Positions 1 through 8,814 of a DNA stretch of 64,000 bases are shown here, piece by piece. The position numbers and the translations under genes were made by a program. The notes below the pieces were generated by a model. The model had not been told where the DNA came from. It worked only from the letters and a program-made list of their open reading frames with translations, and ran no database searches. Numbering within the stretch: the stretch's first letter is position 1; each line of letters opens with the position of its first letter. This DNA is from Neisseria musculi (GTDB lineage Bacteria > Pseudomonadota > Gammaproteobacteria > Burkholderiales > Neisseriaceae), in the NCBI RefSeq assembly GCF_014297595.2, contig NZ_CP060414.2:2852001-2916000 (forward strand). Direction: 5' to 3'.

Positions 1-834
1 ATTCAGATTGACTGATGTTTTGGTTAGAAATGCCGATAAACGCATAGATTCCGATACCGGAGCCAAGCGGGTTAGATTGGGCCACCGCTTGAGTGTGAAT
101 ACAGTTTGCGGCGTCATCGGATAAACCAGACGGCCTTGTGCCGTCCAAATGGTCATTTGCCACAAACACGACATAATCGTTACTTTGGCTTTTTCTTTCC
201 ACTGGGGATTATCGGGCACTGCTTTGCAGACTACCGCGAGATTGTCGTCTTTACTCAGCTTCTCAAGTTCGGCGGCACTCACAGTCAATAGCACGCGCTG
301 AATAGAGGGGAACACAATCAATACCGGTTTGCCTTCATGTAATACGGCGATATCCTGGCTGCCTTGGCCGGCAAATCTTAAAGCGCCCAGCAAACCTTTC
401 TGCGGATTGAAGCGGTGGATGGTTGCCTTGCGCGTACCATCTGCACCTATGCCTGAAGCTTCCTTTTGTTTTTGTTCGGAAAATTCAAAGATTTCACCAC
501 CCTGTGACAGGCTTCTTAAGATAGGAAACAAGGTGTCGAATTTAATCGGCTTGGCCAAGTAAGGGGTGGTAACATTAGGATATTTGGCTGAAAACATAGC
601 TACCGGAATACCGGGGTAGGCCTCTTTTGCTTTTTTCCAACTGGCGACACCCTGTTCGGTATCCGTATCTACCAAAATCAAATCCGGTTGTTCTGCCGAT
701 TCGGCAGTAACGATTTCATAGTTGGTTGTGTTGTGCATTTTAAATGCCATACGGAAAACGGCCTTTTGTTGCTCGCCCATTTCTTGCAGCATAATCCGTA
801 CGGTTTTTACTTTCGGTAACGAATTGTCCATCAT
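1..834 (-). CDS. Receiver-like (response-regulator fold) protein, 3' part missing
   Basis: The open frame runs from an ATG at 834 (a second ATG follows at once) to the left window edge, giving 278 codons without the C-terminus. An AAAGAG stretch sits a few bases before the start. Residues about 20-100 look like a degenerate receiver domain: a beta strand ending LILVDTDT, a short helix, then YLAKPIKF where receivers carry the conserved Lys-Pro. A second part of about 150 residues matches nothing I recognise. The gene starts 20 bases after the FimV-like gene on the same strand, so the two are probably one operon. The receiver assignment is inferred from fold-like motifs; phosphorylation competence cannot be judged. 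Confidence 0.6.
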   Translation of the reverse strand, partial: MMDNSLPKVKTVRIMLQEMGEQQKAVFRMAFKMHNTTNYEIVTAESAEQPDLILVDTDTEQGVASWKKAKEAYPGIPVAMFSAKYPNVTTPYLAKPIKFDTLFPILRSLSQGGEIFEFSEQKQKEASGIGADGTRKATIHRFNPQKGLLGALRFAGQGSQDIAVLHEGKPVLIVFPSIQRVLLTVSAAELEKLSKDDNLAVVCKAVPDNPQWKEKAKVTIMSCLWQMTIWTAQGRLVYPMTPQTVFTLKRWPNLTRLAPVSESMRLSAFLTKTSVNLN

Positions 835-854
835 CGGCACTCTTTAAAAAGTAT

Positions 855-2315
855 TTACTGTTTAGAATGTTGATTCACTCGGCGTAACAACCGGCTCATC
901 GCCAAAACAACTTCCTCAGGCAGGCTTGCCACGCGCTCGCGGAGCAGGCGTAAGAATTGTTCTAAACGGGACCAATCTTCCGCACGCTCGTAAAGGTCGA
1001 ACAACATGATATACAGCTGGGATTCTTGTGGGTATTGCAATACTGCCTGCTCCAAAGTGCCGATGGCCTGATCCAATTGACCGTACATCAACAAGGATTC
1101 TACTTCTTTAATGGCTTCTTCGGCAGGTGAAGAATTTGCACTGATGAGGGAATCGTCTTTTTGTACCAGGTCACGGTATTTGGATTTCAGTTGCATGGAA
1201 GTTGGTTGTAAATAACCTCTTGCCAGTCCGATTTCACGAACTTTCTGTTCAGAAGGCCCCCTTTCCAAGTCATCGAATACTTCGTGATACCCCAAGCTGT
1301 AACCCCAGCCCAGCATCCGTTCTTTTACCTGACGACCATATTGCCCCAATGTGTAATACAGTTTCCACAAGTGTTTTGCAAATTGATTGACTTCCTCGTT
1401 TTGATAATCCAGTTTCAAGGCATCGATAATCAGACTTGCAGGTTTGGTGGATTTTTGAATAGCTTTATTATATTGGCGCAAAGCGGTTTCATAATCTACT
1501 TTGCCCCTTAAAATCTTGGCGCTCTTTTCAGGCTTTACAAAACCGATAACAGCGCCCATTTCCTCTTCGGTTACGCTGTCCAAATCGGTATTGCGACCGA
1601 TAACGATAGGCGTGCGTTTATCTGCACCCGCGCTATTAATATGGGATGTATTTTCGGTGGTGATGGTCAGTACGGGAGCAGATACTGCCGATTGGATTTC
1701 TTCCAAGCTGGTTTTTTCACCGATCTGGCGCGAAACCTCCTGCATATTCCAGCCAAGGCGGCTTTCTGCAATAACACGCAGCTGCAGATGGGTGGAATTG
1801 GCAAGCAACCCTGCTTTCACATATTCGGCCAGGCTTTCTTCAGGCAAAACATTGCCGTGCCGTTCCAAAGTGTCGGCCAACAAATCAATATCGCCTGTGC
1901 GCAGGTTTAATCCGATTAATTCGTGTACGAGTTTTTCAGGCGCGCCGTCAGCCAGTCCGTTCAGATAGCCGGCCAGAGAAGCGGCGGCTTTGCTTTCGTA
2001 GCCGAACTGTTTGTAAACCTGATACTCGGTTAGCGGATCGACTTCTTGAGCAGATACTGCTGCGGTTGACGTTTCGACTTGCCCTGCACTATCCCAGCCC
2101 CAGTCGCTGTTTTCGGTTTCCGATACCGATTGGGAAACCTGGCTCATCCAATCCGTGCCATCGGCAGCGTGATCCCGACTCTCCAAGCGGCGGCCGGATT
2201 CAGACGGCCTGCCTGTTTTTTGCTTTTTTGCATTGCCCGCGCCCTGCTTGTAACGGACAATCAATAAAACGAGCAGAGCCGAAAGCATTACTATAATTAA
2301 AAGTGAATAATCCAA
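855..2315 (-). CDS. FimV-like inner-membrane protein with C-terminal TPR region
   Basis: The protein has 486 residues. Residues about 3-22 form one membrane segment followed by a basic stretch (RYKQGAGNAKKQK), so most of the chain is probably cytoplasmic. An acidic, low-complexity linker follows. The last ~80 residues are helical repeats of the TPR kind (EVESLLMYGQLDQAIGTLEQ, then ELYERAEDWSRLEQF-type helices), resembling the C-terminal region of FimV/HubP polar-organising proteins. Those proteins have an N-terminal periplasmic LysM part that is absent here, so this is FimV-like rather than a full FimV. It precedes the receiver-like gene by 20 bases. A TATAAT on the minus strand at 2416-2421 could be its -10 box. 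Confidence 0.6.
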   Translation of the reverse strand: MDYSLLIIVMLSALLVLLIVRYKQGAGNAKKQKTGRPSESGRRLESRDHAADGTDWMSQVSQSVSETENSDWGWDSAGQVETSTAAVSAQEVDPLTEYQVYKQFGYESKAAASLAGYLNGLADGAPEKLVHELIGLNLRTGDIDLLADTLERHGNVLPEESLAEYVKAGLLANSTHLQLRVIAESRLGWNMQEVSRQIGEKTSLEEIQSAVSAPVLTITTENTSHINSAGADKRTPIVIGRNTDLDSVTEEEMGAVIGFVKPEKSAKILRGKVDYETALRQYNKAIQKSTKPASLIIDALKLDYQNEEVNQFAKHLWKLYYTLGQYGRQVKERMLGWGYSLGYHEVFDDLERGPSEQKVREIGLARGYLQPTSMQLKSKYRDLVQKDDSLISANSSPAEEAIKEVESLLMYGQLDQAIGTLEQAVLQYPQESQLYIMLFDLYERAEDWSRLEQFLRLLRERVASLPEEVVLAMSRLLRRVNQHSKQ

Positions 2316-2480
2316 AGGATATCTCCCGATACGTGTTGCAGCCCGAACAAATTAATTCAAAACGGATTTCGGTTAACGGCGGGCATACATAAAGTAATAC
2401 TGTCCCCCTAAGTGCATTATAATAACATGATTTAACCGATTATTACATCAAAACGTATCAGCACGTCATTAATGTGGGTA

Positions 2481-3809
2481 TTAATGCAACTCAAACCAAG
2501 CTATCGATTCCACATGCGCTGTTTGGGCAAACATATTTATTACTCCCGCTGCTTTGAAGCAGTAGCCTTTGCCGGCCAATACGGCAGCATCTCTGGCCAG
2601 TGTGGACGGATTGCAAGATACATAAACTATCCTCTTCGGTAAATAGGGCGCGTGTAAAGCCTGTGTAACGGCATAAGCACCGGCGCGGGGCGGGTCGAGC
2701 AGCATTTTATCGAAATATCCCCATTGTGTTACTGTGGCAGGCGTGGTTGCAAACAGATCCGTCTGTCGGAATTTTGCATTCGTGCAGCCGTTTAACGCCG
2801 CATTGCTGCGGGCGCGGCGCACCAGATAATCTGCTTCCTCTAGGCCGACAACCTCTGCGGCGCTTTTGGCTATGGGCAAGGTGAAATTGCCCAGTCCGCA
2901 AAACAAATCGGCCACGCGCTCGTTGGGCCGGGCATCCAGCAGCCGCAAGGCGCGCCCCACCATCAGTGCGTTCATCTCTGTGTTGATTTGGGTGAAGTCA
3001 CCGGGGAGAAAAGGCATTTCCACATCAAATTCGGGCAGGCGGTAAGCCGGCTCCGGTGCGTTTTCGGGGCATAGCGGATAAGCTGCTTTTTTGCCGTGCT
3101 GTATCCATATCTGCCATTTTCCACCGCTTTGGTTGAGGCCGTCTGAAAACCTTTCGAGCAGCTTGCAGGCGGCTTTTTCGAGCGTTTCCTGCATACAGAC
3201 ATTCAAAATCGTCAGCTGTTCCCCAACGGCACACTCTATATAATTAACCCGTCCGTTTATCTTAACAAAATCCTGCATCAGCCTGTTCAGACCCGGCAAT
3301 ATGGCAGAAACGTGCATAGGCAAAACGGGGCAGCTTTCAATTGCCACGATATGATGACTTTGCTTTTCTCGAAAGCCCACGCGGACACGCCCCTGCTTAT
3401 CGGCCGACACACTAAAGCGCACTCTGTGCCGGTATCCCCAGGCGCTGCCGTAAACCGGAGGCAGAATCTGCTCGGGGAAGACTTTGCCGATTCGTGATAA
3501 TTGTTCTTCTAATATTCTTTGTTTAAAGGCAACTTGCGCGCGGGGTGAGGCATGTTGGAGCACGCAGCCGCCGCATGTATTAAAATAACAACACTTGGGT
3601 GCAACACGCTCTTCAGACGGCCTGATAATGCTGACCGCCTCTGCTTCGTCAAACTGTTTTTTGCTGCGGATAAGGCGGAACGCCACCCGCTCGTTAGGCA
3701 GCGCGCCTTTAATAAAAACCGTTTTGCCGTTAATGCGGGCAACGCCCCTGCCTTCATAATCTATCGAAAACACATCGGCCGTATTATTGAATTCAATCAC
3801 CTGCTTCAT
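2481..3809 (-). CDS. rlmD: 23S rRNA (uracil-5)-methyltransferase RlmD (RumA)
   Basis: The 442-residue protein belongs to the class that methylates U1939 of 23S rRNA (established for the E. coli enzyme). An N-terminal TRAM-like domain covers about residues 1-60. A cysteine cluster KCCYFNTCGGC near residues 72-82, with a later Cys in IESCPVLP, fits the iron-sulfur site of this family. The SAM-binding motif VADLFCGLGNFTLP lies near residue 295 and the catalytic Cys in YVSCNPSTLARD near residue 390. The length is that of E. coli RlmD. It is a single gene divergent from the L,D-transpeptidase gene. Confidence 0.92.
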   Translation of the reverse strand: MKQVIEFNNTADVFSIDYEGRGVARINGKTVFIKGALPNERVAFRLIRSKKQFDEAEAVSIIRPSEERVAPKCCYFNTCGGCVLQHASPRAQVAFKQRILEEQLSRIGKVFPEQILPPVYGSAWGYRHRVRFSVSADKQGRVRVGFREKQSHHIVAIESCPVLPMHVSAILPGLNRLMQDFVKINGRVNYIECAVGEQLTILNVCMQETLEKAACKLLERFSDGLNQSGGKWQIWIQHGKKAAYPLCPENAPEPAYRLPEFDVEMPFLPGDFTQINTEMNALMVGRALRLLDARPNERVADLFCGLGNFTLPIAKSAAEVVGLEEADYLVRRARSNAALNGCTNAKFRQTDLFATTPATVTQWGYFDKMLLDPPRAGAYAVTQALHAPYLPKRIVYVSCNPSTLARDAAVLAGKGYCFKAAGVINMFAQTAHVESIAWFELH

Positions 3810-3956
3810 TTTTTAAGCCGTAAAATACGGGGTGCAACACCGTTCTCGGCGCACCATTAACCAAAAACGGTGTATTTTCTCACAAAAATCTGCGGATTAC
3901 GGTATGATTCGCGCAGGTTTTACCCCATGAATCATAACAACACAGCTACTTTAACG

Positions 3957-4976
3957 ATGAAAAAAATCAGTTTAGGCCTTATTGCCGCGTCTTTTTGCAC
4001 TGCCGCAGCGGCCAACACCGCCAACACACCGGTTCCCGACCATCAGCCCGTGTCTGCAGGACAACACGTTGTGATCAATATTCCCCAACAGCGTTTGTTT
4101 CTTTATACCGATGGCAAATTAACCAAAGTTTATCCTGTTGCAGTAGGCAAAGCGGCTACACAGACCAATTTGGGCGACCACAAAATCGGTGCCAAAGCCT
4201 TCAACCCCACCTGGCATATTCCCAAAAGTATCCAGAAAGAGCGCAACGACGGTGTGAAAACCGTTCCGCCCGGCCCGAGCAATCCGCTGGGGCCGGTGTT
4301 TGTGCGCATGGGCGACCCCAAGCTCGGCTTGGGCATTCACGGCACCAATGCTCCGGCCAGCGTGCCCGGTGTGCGCAGCCACGGCTGTGTGCGCATGAAA
4401 TCGCCCGATGCTTTGGAATTTGCCAAAACCATTACCAGCGGTTCGCCCGCTTCGGTTATCTATCAGATGGCCGCGTTGAACACCGATGCCAACAACAATC
4501 TTTGGCTGGCGACCTACCGCGATCCCTATAACCAAAAAAACCTGAACACCGAGGCGTTGCGCAAAAGCATCGGCGCTTGGGCGAAAGCGCACGGTAAAAC
4601 GATTAACCCCAAGCGGGTGGACGCGGTTTTGAAAAACCGTACCGGCCAAATCAACTGTTTAACCTGCGCCAAAGGCGTGAAATTAAAGGGGTCGCTGCAA
4701 TCGCTGGCATGGAACAGCGGCTCGGCCGCCCACACCAAGCCGAAAGCGGTGCCGCTGCCTGTGCCGGTTCAAGACGAAGTGTTGCCGGCCGGTACGGAAA
4801 TCGAAGTGGATGCGGGAACCGACAAACCCGTTTTCCGACCCGCTCCCGCTGCGCCTGCTTCTGCGCCGGCCATCATAGCGCAACAGCCCCGGGAACCCGA
4901 AGCAGCCTACCGACCTGTGCGCCCGGCTTCCCAGCAGTATCGAAAATATCAGGAGCCGACAGATACCTTGTTTTAA
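3957..4976 (+). CDS. Periplasmic L,D-transpeptidase (YkuD domain)
   Basis: I chose the ATG at 3957 because it gives a normal signal peptide (MKKISLGLIAASFCTAAAA); in-frame ATGs at 3927 and 3870 would add an unusual leader. The mature protein begins with a YkuD catalytic domain (residues about 35-160). The signature HGTNAPASVPGVRSHGCVRM holds the catalytic Cys144 and its His. Such enzymes link or modify the peptidoglycan peptide stem, or attach proteins to it. The C-terminal ~100 residues are rich in Pro and Ala and look disordered. It is followed by an uptake-sequence hairpin, so it is probably monocistronic. The exact reaction (3-3 crosslinking or another) cannot be told from sequence. Confidence 0.85.
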   Translation: MKKISLGLIAASFCTAAAANTANTPVPDHQPVSAGQHVVINIPQQRLFLYTDGKLTKVYPVAVGKAATQTNLGDHKIGAKAFNPTWHIPKSIQKERNDGVKTVPPGPSNPLGPVFVRMGDPKLGLGIHGTNAPASVPGVRSHGCVRMKSPDALEFAKTITSGSPASVIYQMAALNTDANNNLWLATYRDPYNQKNLNTEALRKSIGAWAKAHGKTINPKRVDAVLKNRTGQINCLTCAKGVKLKGSLQSLAWNSGSAAHTKPKAVPLPVPVQDEVLPAGTEIEVDAGTDKPVFRPAPAAPASAPAIIAQQPREPEAAYRPVRPASQQYRKYQEPTDTLF

Positions 4977-5005
4977 CTTCGACACGCCCTGCGGTTCCTA
5001 TTCGG

Positions 5006-5040
5006 AAGGCCGTCTGAAATTTTGTTTCAGACGGCTCTGT
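5006..5040 (+). terminator. Inverted uptake-sequence hairpin after the L,D-transpeptidase gene
   Basis: GCCGTCTGAAA at 5009-5019 pairs with TTTCAGACGGC at 5025-5035 across a 5-base loop. It lies 30 bases after the stop codon. Confidence 0.75.
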
Positions 5041-5640
5041 TTATCATAGGGAAGAAAATGTCAGCCGGATTCGGGCGGCGGGTCGAAAGGCGGTATATAG
5101 CCCATCTCCTTCATTGCGGGATAAGGCAGCAAGCTGCGGACAGCGCGGACAACGGCAAGCCGCAGCAGTGCCATAACGGAAACGAAGGGGATTCACAGAC
5201 AGCCCGTTTACGGGAGGCGGGTTGAAGAGCAGCGGCAACGGGTTGAAAACGGGTTGTTTTGATGCTTTTTAATTTTCTTGATCCGTCTGAACCGTTTCAG
5301 ACGGCCATTCGGTAGGGATGGTTTTCGAACAGGGCTTTTGGATGGTGCCGGTTGCCGCAGAAGATCCGGCTTAAAAGGGCTTACCTATGGCCGTGCAGAG
5401 GGGTGGTGTCGGAAATACGGAAAACGGTGCCAATCGGCATGCCCTGCAACCAAGCAATGCAGCAGGGGCAGTGCCGTATCTGTGTTGAAACTTCAGCCGA
5501 TATGCCTGCCATAGGCTTTTTGTGTTTTATCTGTTTTTGTTAGAATGCGGGCGGCGGCACCGCTTGCGGCCGTATTTTAAAACCCTGCAGCCGTTTCAGA
5601 CGGCCTTGCGCACCACTTGGAGGCAGCCGTCTGAAACCGT
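5041..5640. other. Gene-free stretch before trkH
   Basis: I see no supportable gene here; the short frames lack family features and ribosome binding sites. It holds two more inverted uptake-sequence pairs. One is a tight hairpin at 5283-5305. The other is wide (5593-5637, loop of about 22 bases) and ends just before trkH, so it would fall in the trkH leader. A TAGAAT at 5541-5546 is a possible -10 box for trkH. Confidence 0.5.
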
Positions 5641-5646
5641 TTGACC

Positions 5647-7104
5647 ATGTATAAAATCATCCCCACTGTTCATGTTTTATCGAAGCTCGGCGTGTTGTTT
5701 TCCATATTGCTTTTGGTGCCGACCTCTGTATCGTATCTGTTTCTCGATGATGCCCTGCGTGCGTTTGGTTCGACTGCGCTGGTAACCATCATTGCTTCGT
5801 GTTCCATATGGCTGCTGACGCGGCAATACCACCGCGAATTGCGCGTGCGCGATGGTTTTACGCTGGTTTGTATGCTGTGGGTGGGCTTTGCGCTGGTGGC
5901 GGCCGTGCCGTTTTATCTGTATTTCCCCCATATGAGCTACACCGATGCTCTGTTTGAGGCGATGTCGGGGCTGACCACCACCGGAGCAACCGTGATCACC
6001 AGTTTGGACACGCTGGCGCCCTCCGTCAACTTTTGGCGGCATATGCTCAACTGGTTGGGCGGCATGGGGATTATCGTATTGGCCGTGGCTGTTTTGCCCA
6101 TGCTCGGCGTGGGCGGAACCCAGCTTTTCAAGGCTGAAATTCCGGGTATCGATAAAGACAGCAAAATGGCGCCGCGCATCTCCCAAGTGGCGAAAACACT
6201 TTGGCTCACTTATGCCTGCGGCACCTGTGTGGTGTTTTTGGCACTGCATTGGGCGGGCATGGACTGGTTTGATGCTTTCTGCCATGCCATGTCCACTATT
6301 TCGTTGGGCGGCTTTTCCACCCACGATGCCAGCATCGCTTATTTCGATTCGCAAATCATTGAATGGATTGTGATAGCGGGCACATTGTTCGGTGCTGTTA
6401 ATTTTGTTACCCATTTTTCAGCTTTCGGTGCCCGCTCTCCCCGCCGTTATTGGCAAGACGAAGAATTCCGCATTATCGTTGGCGCACTCTTTGCCAGCAT
6501 TGCCGCAGTAAGCCTTTATTTGTGGCAAAAGCAATACTACCCTTCTTGGGGAGAGGCCTTGCGCTACACGGCTTTCAATTTTATTTCGGTGAGCCTCTCC
6601 AGCGGTTTCTCCAACACCGATTTCGGCTCCTGGCCGCTGATTACCACGCTGTGGATGTTTTTTCTTGCCAACACCCTGCCCAGCTCGGGTTCGATGGGCG
6701 GCGGCATTAAAAACGTGCGTGCCATCATTTTGGCCAAGTTCAGCCTGCGCGAAATGCTGTTGCTGCTCCATCCCAACGCTGTGCGCAACGTTAAGGTAAA
6801 CGGGCGCACTATTCCCGAACGCACCGCACTCACCGTGATGGCTTTTATTTTTGTGTATTTTATGACTGTGGTGCTGTTTACCTTTCTCATGATGGTTGCA
6901 GGCATGGATTTTATTTCGGCCTTCGGCGCCGTTACTGCCTGCATCACCAACTCAGGTCCGGGGCTGGGCATGGTCGGCCCTGCATATAATTATGCGGCCT
7001 TAACCGATGTGCAGAAATGGCTGTGCACCGCCGTGATGTTGTTGGGCCGTTTGGAAATTTTTACCGTTTTGATTCTGTTTACCCCGCCTTACTGGAAAAA
7101 ATAA
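5647..7104 (+). CDS. trkH: Trk-type potassium uptake channel subunit TrkH
   Basis: The 485-residue inner-membrane protein is the K+-conducting subunit of a Trk system, which normally works with the cytoplasmic NAD-binding TrkA; no trkA is in this window. It shows the four-fold membrane-pore-membrane layout, with selectivity-filter-like turns such as SGLTTTGATVI (near residue 110), STISLGGFSTH (near 220), SLSSGFSNTDF (near 320) and ITNSGPGLGMV (near 435). Length agrees with TrkH. I chose the ATG at 5647; an in-frame TTG at 5641 would add only two residues. No good Shine-Dalgarno is visible for either. Confidence 0.93.
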   Translation: MYKIIPTVHVLSKLGVLFSILLLVPTSVSYLFLDDALRAFGSTALVTIIASCSIWLLTRQYHRELRVRDGFTLVCMLWVGFALVAAVPFYLYFPHMSYTDALFEAMSGLTTTGATVITSLDTLAPSVNFWRHMLNWLGGMGIIVLAVAVLPMLGVGGTQLFKAEIPGIDKDSKMAPRISQVAKTLWLTYACGTCVVFLALHWAGMDWFDAFCHAMSTISLGGFSTHDASIAYFDSQIIEWIVIAGTLFGAVNFVTHFSAFGARSPRRYWQDEEFRIIVGALFASIAAVSLYLWQKQYYPSWGEALRYTAFNFISVSLSSGFSNTDFGSWPLITTLWMFFLANTLPSSGSMGGGIKNVRAIILAKFSLREMLLLLHPNAVRNVKVNGRTIPERTALTVMAFIFVYFMTVVLFTFLMMVAGMDFISAFGAVTACITNSGPGLGMVGPAYNYAALTDVQKWLCTAVMLLGRLEIFTVLILFTPPYWKK

Positions 7105-7105
7105 A

Positions 7106-7140
7106 ACCGGCCGGCGGTTTCAGACGGCCGGTATAGAAAA
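7106..7140 (+). terminator. Terminator after trkH
   Basis: ACCGGCCG at 7106-7113 pairs with CGGCCGGT at 7125-7132, directly after the trkH stop. The loop contains an uptake sequence. Confidence 0.7.
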
Positions 7141-7159
7141 ATCTGGCGTGGTTACCCTT

Positions 7160-7355
7160 TTCGTGGTTTGCCTGAAGACCCGTTTGGAGGTTTTGGGGGA
7201 GGGTGTCAAGAATGCCGAAGGGCAGGGGGCTGTTATCGAGAGAGCAGTCAAACATTACGAAACCATCGTTTCAGCAAAAATAAAACAAAAATAAAAGATG
7301 GCCGGCATAAAAAGTGTAAACAACCCAACCCTTTCCGGCATCTTAGGCCGTCTGA
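7160..7355. repeat. Degenerate intergenic repeat, copy A (partner near 55755-55945)
   Basis: This stretch and 55755-55945 share an ordered series of similar blocks: a TTTGCYTGAARACC start, a G-rich run, a GTGCCGAAG-like or ATGCCGAAG-like block, then AAACCRYNRTTTCARCAA, a run like AACAWAAA and GCCGGSYATAAAAA, ending at an uptake sequence. Spacing is kept while many bases differ, so it looks like an old dispersed element. I do not recognise a known family. The rest of 7355-7543 shows nothing further. Confidence 0.45.
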
Positions 7356-7543
7356 AAAACTTTTAATACTTCATTGTCGCCATATTTCGATCTGCTGTTT
7401 CTGCTGCATCATTTCTTTTCAAACAAAAAGATACCCGGGCAGAACCGGGGTATGCCTGGAAGGCTCTGCCATGCCGGTGGATTGTATAAAAATTGTACAA
7501 AACCGGTATGGGCAAGCGGCGTAAAGGTATCCGCCCATCCAAG

Positions 7544-8629
7544 CTATGCCCGGCGGCACCTGAGAATGCTGTGCCCCAGCCCCAAGCCGTCAAAGATTTC
7601 GACAACGGCAAGTCCGGCATCGGTCACGCAGCGGATCATGTCTTCCGAATGGTAGATTTTGCTGTTGCCGTTGGCCATGGCGGTGAAATACAGGCTGGTT
7701 TGGGTCAGACAATAGGCGGCGGTTTCATATTGCTGTCTGTCCCAAAACGGTTCCATGATGTAGAGGTCGGTGCCGGTGCCCATGGCAGCGGCGGCGCGTT
7801 TGAGAATGCCGGTTACTTGGGTTTCAGAGAAACAGTCGAGAAACTGGCTCATCCAAACCGCATCGAAGCCTTGCGGAAACAGCACGTTATCGTCAAGCAG
7901 GTCGGCGTGGTGGCCGTGGATGCGTTCTGCGCCCGGGTGTCCTTTCACAGCCTCGCGCATCAGGTTCAGTTGCTGGGGCAGATCCATAACGGTTACTTCG
8001 ACACTGCAGTTGCGGGCAACGCACTGCAAGGCCCAGCGGCCGGTGTTGCCGCCTACATCGAGCAGTTTTTTCACGGGGCGGGAAAAAACAATGTCTAAGG
8101 CTTGGGCAAAGGAGCTGTCAGAATAATAATGGTCGAAAGCCAGCCATTTTCTGCGGGCGTTTTCGGGCAGTTGCGAAAGGCCTTCGTAAATCGTTGTCCA
8201 GCCGCCGAACACTTTCAATCCTTCTGGTTTTCCGTTTAACAGCGCGGCCTCCAAATCAAACAAACCCTGATAGCAGACTTCCTGCACAAAATCCATATTG
8301 ATGCGCGCCGTTTTGTCTTTCAGCAGAAACCAGCCGGCCTTGCTGATGGTGTAGCGGCCGTTTTGAAACAGCACGGTGCCGATAGAAAGCGAGGATTCGA
8401 GCAAAACTTGGGCGGCATAGCGGCTCAGGCCGGCGGTTTCGGCAATTTCGCCCAATTCGGCGCCGCCGGGGGAGTGGTGGAGATGTTCGAGTATGCCGGT
8501 TTTCACCATCAGCCGCGACACTTGGAAAGCAACGGGGCCGAAGGCGATTTCCTGCGCCAGCCGTTGCGCGGCGCCTGCACTCAGTTGCTCTTGGCTGTAA
8601 CGTTGCGCCAAATCGGGAAATAGGTTCAT
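7544..8629 (-). CDS. SAM-dependent O-methyltransferase with N-terminal winged-helix domain
   Basis: I chose the ATG at 8629 (361 residues); the frame stays open upstream, but that part reads like non-coding DNA. Residues about 1-110 form a winged-helix dimerisation domain (LSRYAAQVLLESSLSIGTVL). Residues about 170-340 carry the class I methyltransferase fold, with motif I LLDVGGNTGRWAL near residue 185 and the next acidic strand VTVMDLPQQL. The layout matches small-molecule O-methyltransferases of the hydroxyneurosporene/phenazine/caffeate type. No biosynthetic partner lies nearby, so the substrate is unknown. It sits downstream of ltgA, separated by a hairpin. Confidence 0.8.
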   Translation of the reverse strand: MNLFPDLAQRYSQEQLSAGAAQRLAQEIAFGPVAFQVSRLMVKTGILEHLHHSPGGAELGEIAETAGLSRYAAQVLLESSLSIGTVLFQNGRYTISKAGWFLLKDKTARINMDFVQEVCYQGLFDLEAALLNGKPEGLKVFGGWTTIYEGLSQLPENARRKWLAFDHYYSDSSFAQALDIVFSRPVKKLLDVGGNTGRWALQCVARNCSVEVTVMDLPQQLNLMREAVKGHPGAERIHGHHADLLDDNVLFPQGFDAVWMSQFLDCFSETQVTGILKRAAAAMGTGTDLYIMEPFWDRQQYETAAYCLTQTSLYFTAMANGNSKIYHSEDMIRCVTDAGLAVVEIFDGLGLGHSILRCRRA

Positions 8630-8737
8630 GATGTTTCGGGGTTTATGTTTGAATGGAGGGTTGGTGCGAAATGCGGTGCCGGCCGCCATTATCATTACGG
8701 TAGGGCGTATCCGATATGGCGGCACACTGCATATAAA

Positions 8738-8784
8738 GGCCGTCTGAAACAGCAGCCCCTGTCGTGCCTGTGTTTCAGACGGCC
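8738..8784 (-). terminator. Inverted uptake-sequence hairpin after ltgA
   Basis: GGCCGTCTGAAAC (8738-8750) and its inverse (8772-8784) flank a loop of about 21 bases, 30 bases past the ltgA stop. Confidence 0.65.
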
Positions 8785-8814
8785 AAACAGGGCGGTTTGG
8801 GCCTGCTTCAGCAA

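Noticed and set aside
5647..5652. TTG at 5641 as the trkH start
   Set aside because: It adds only two residues and an ATG is available at 5647.
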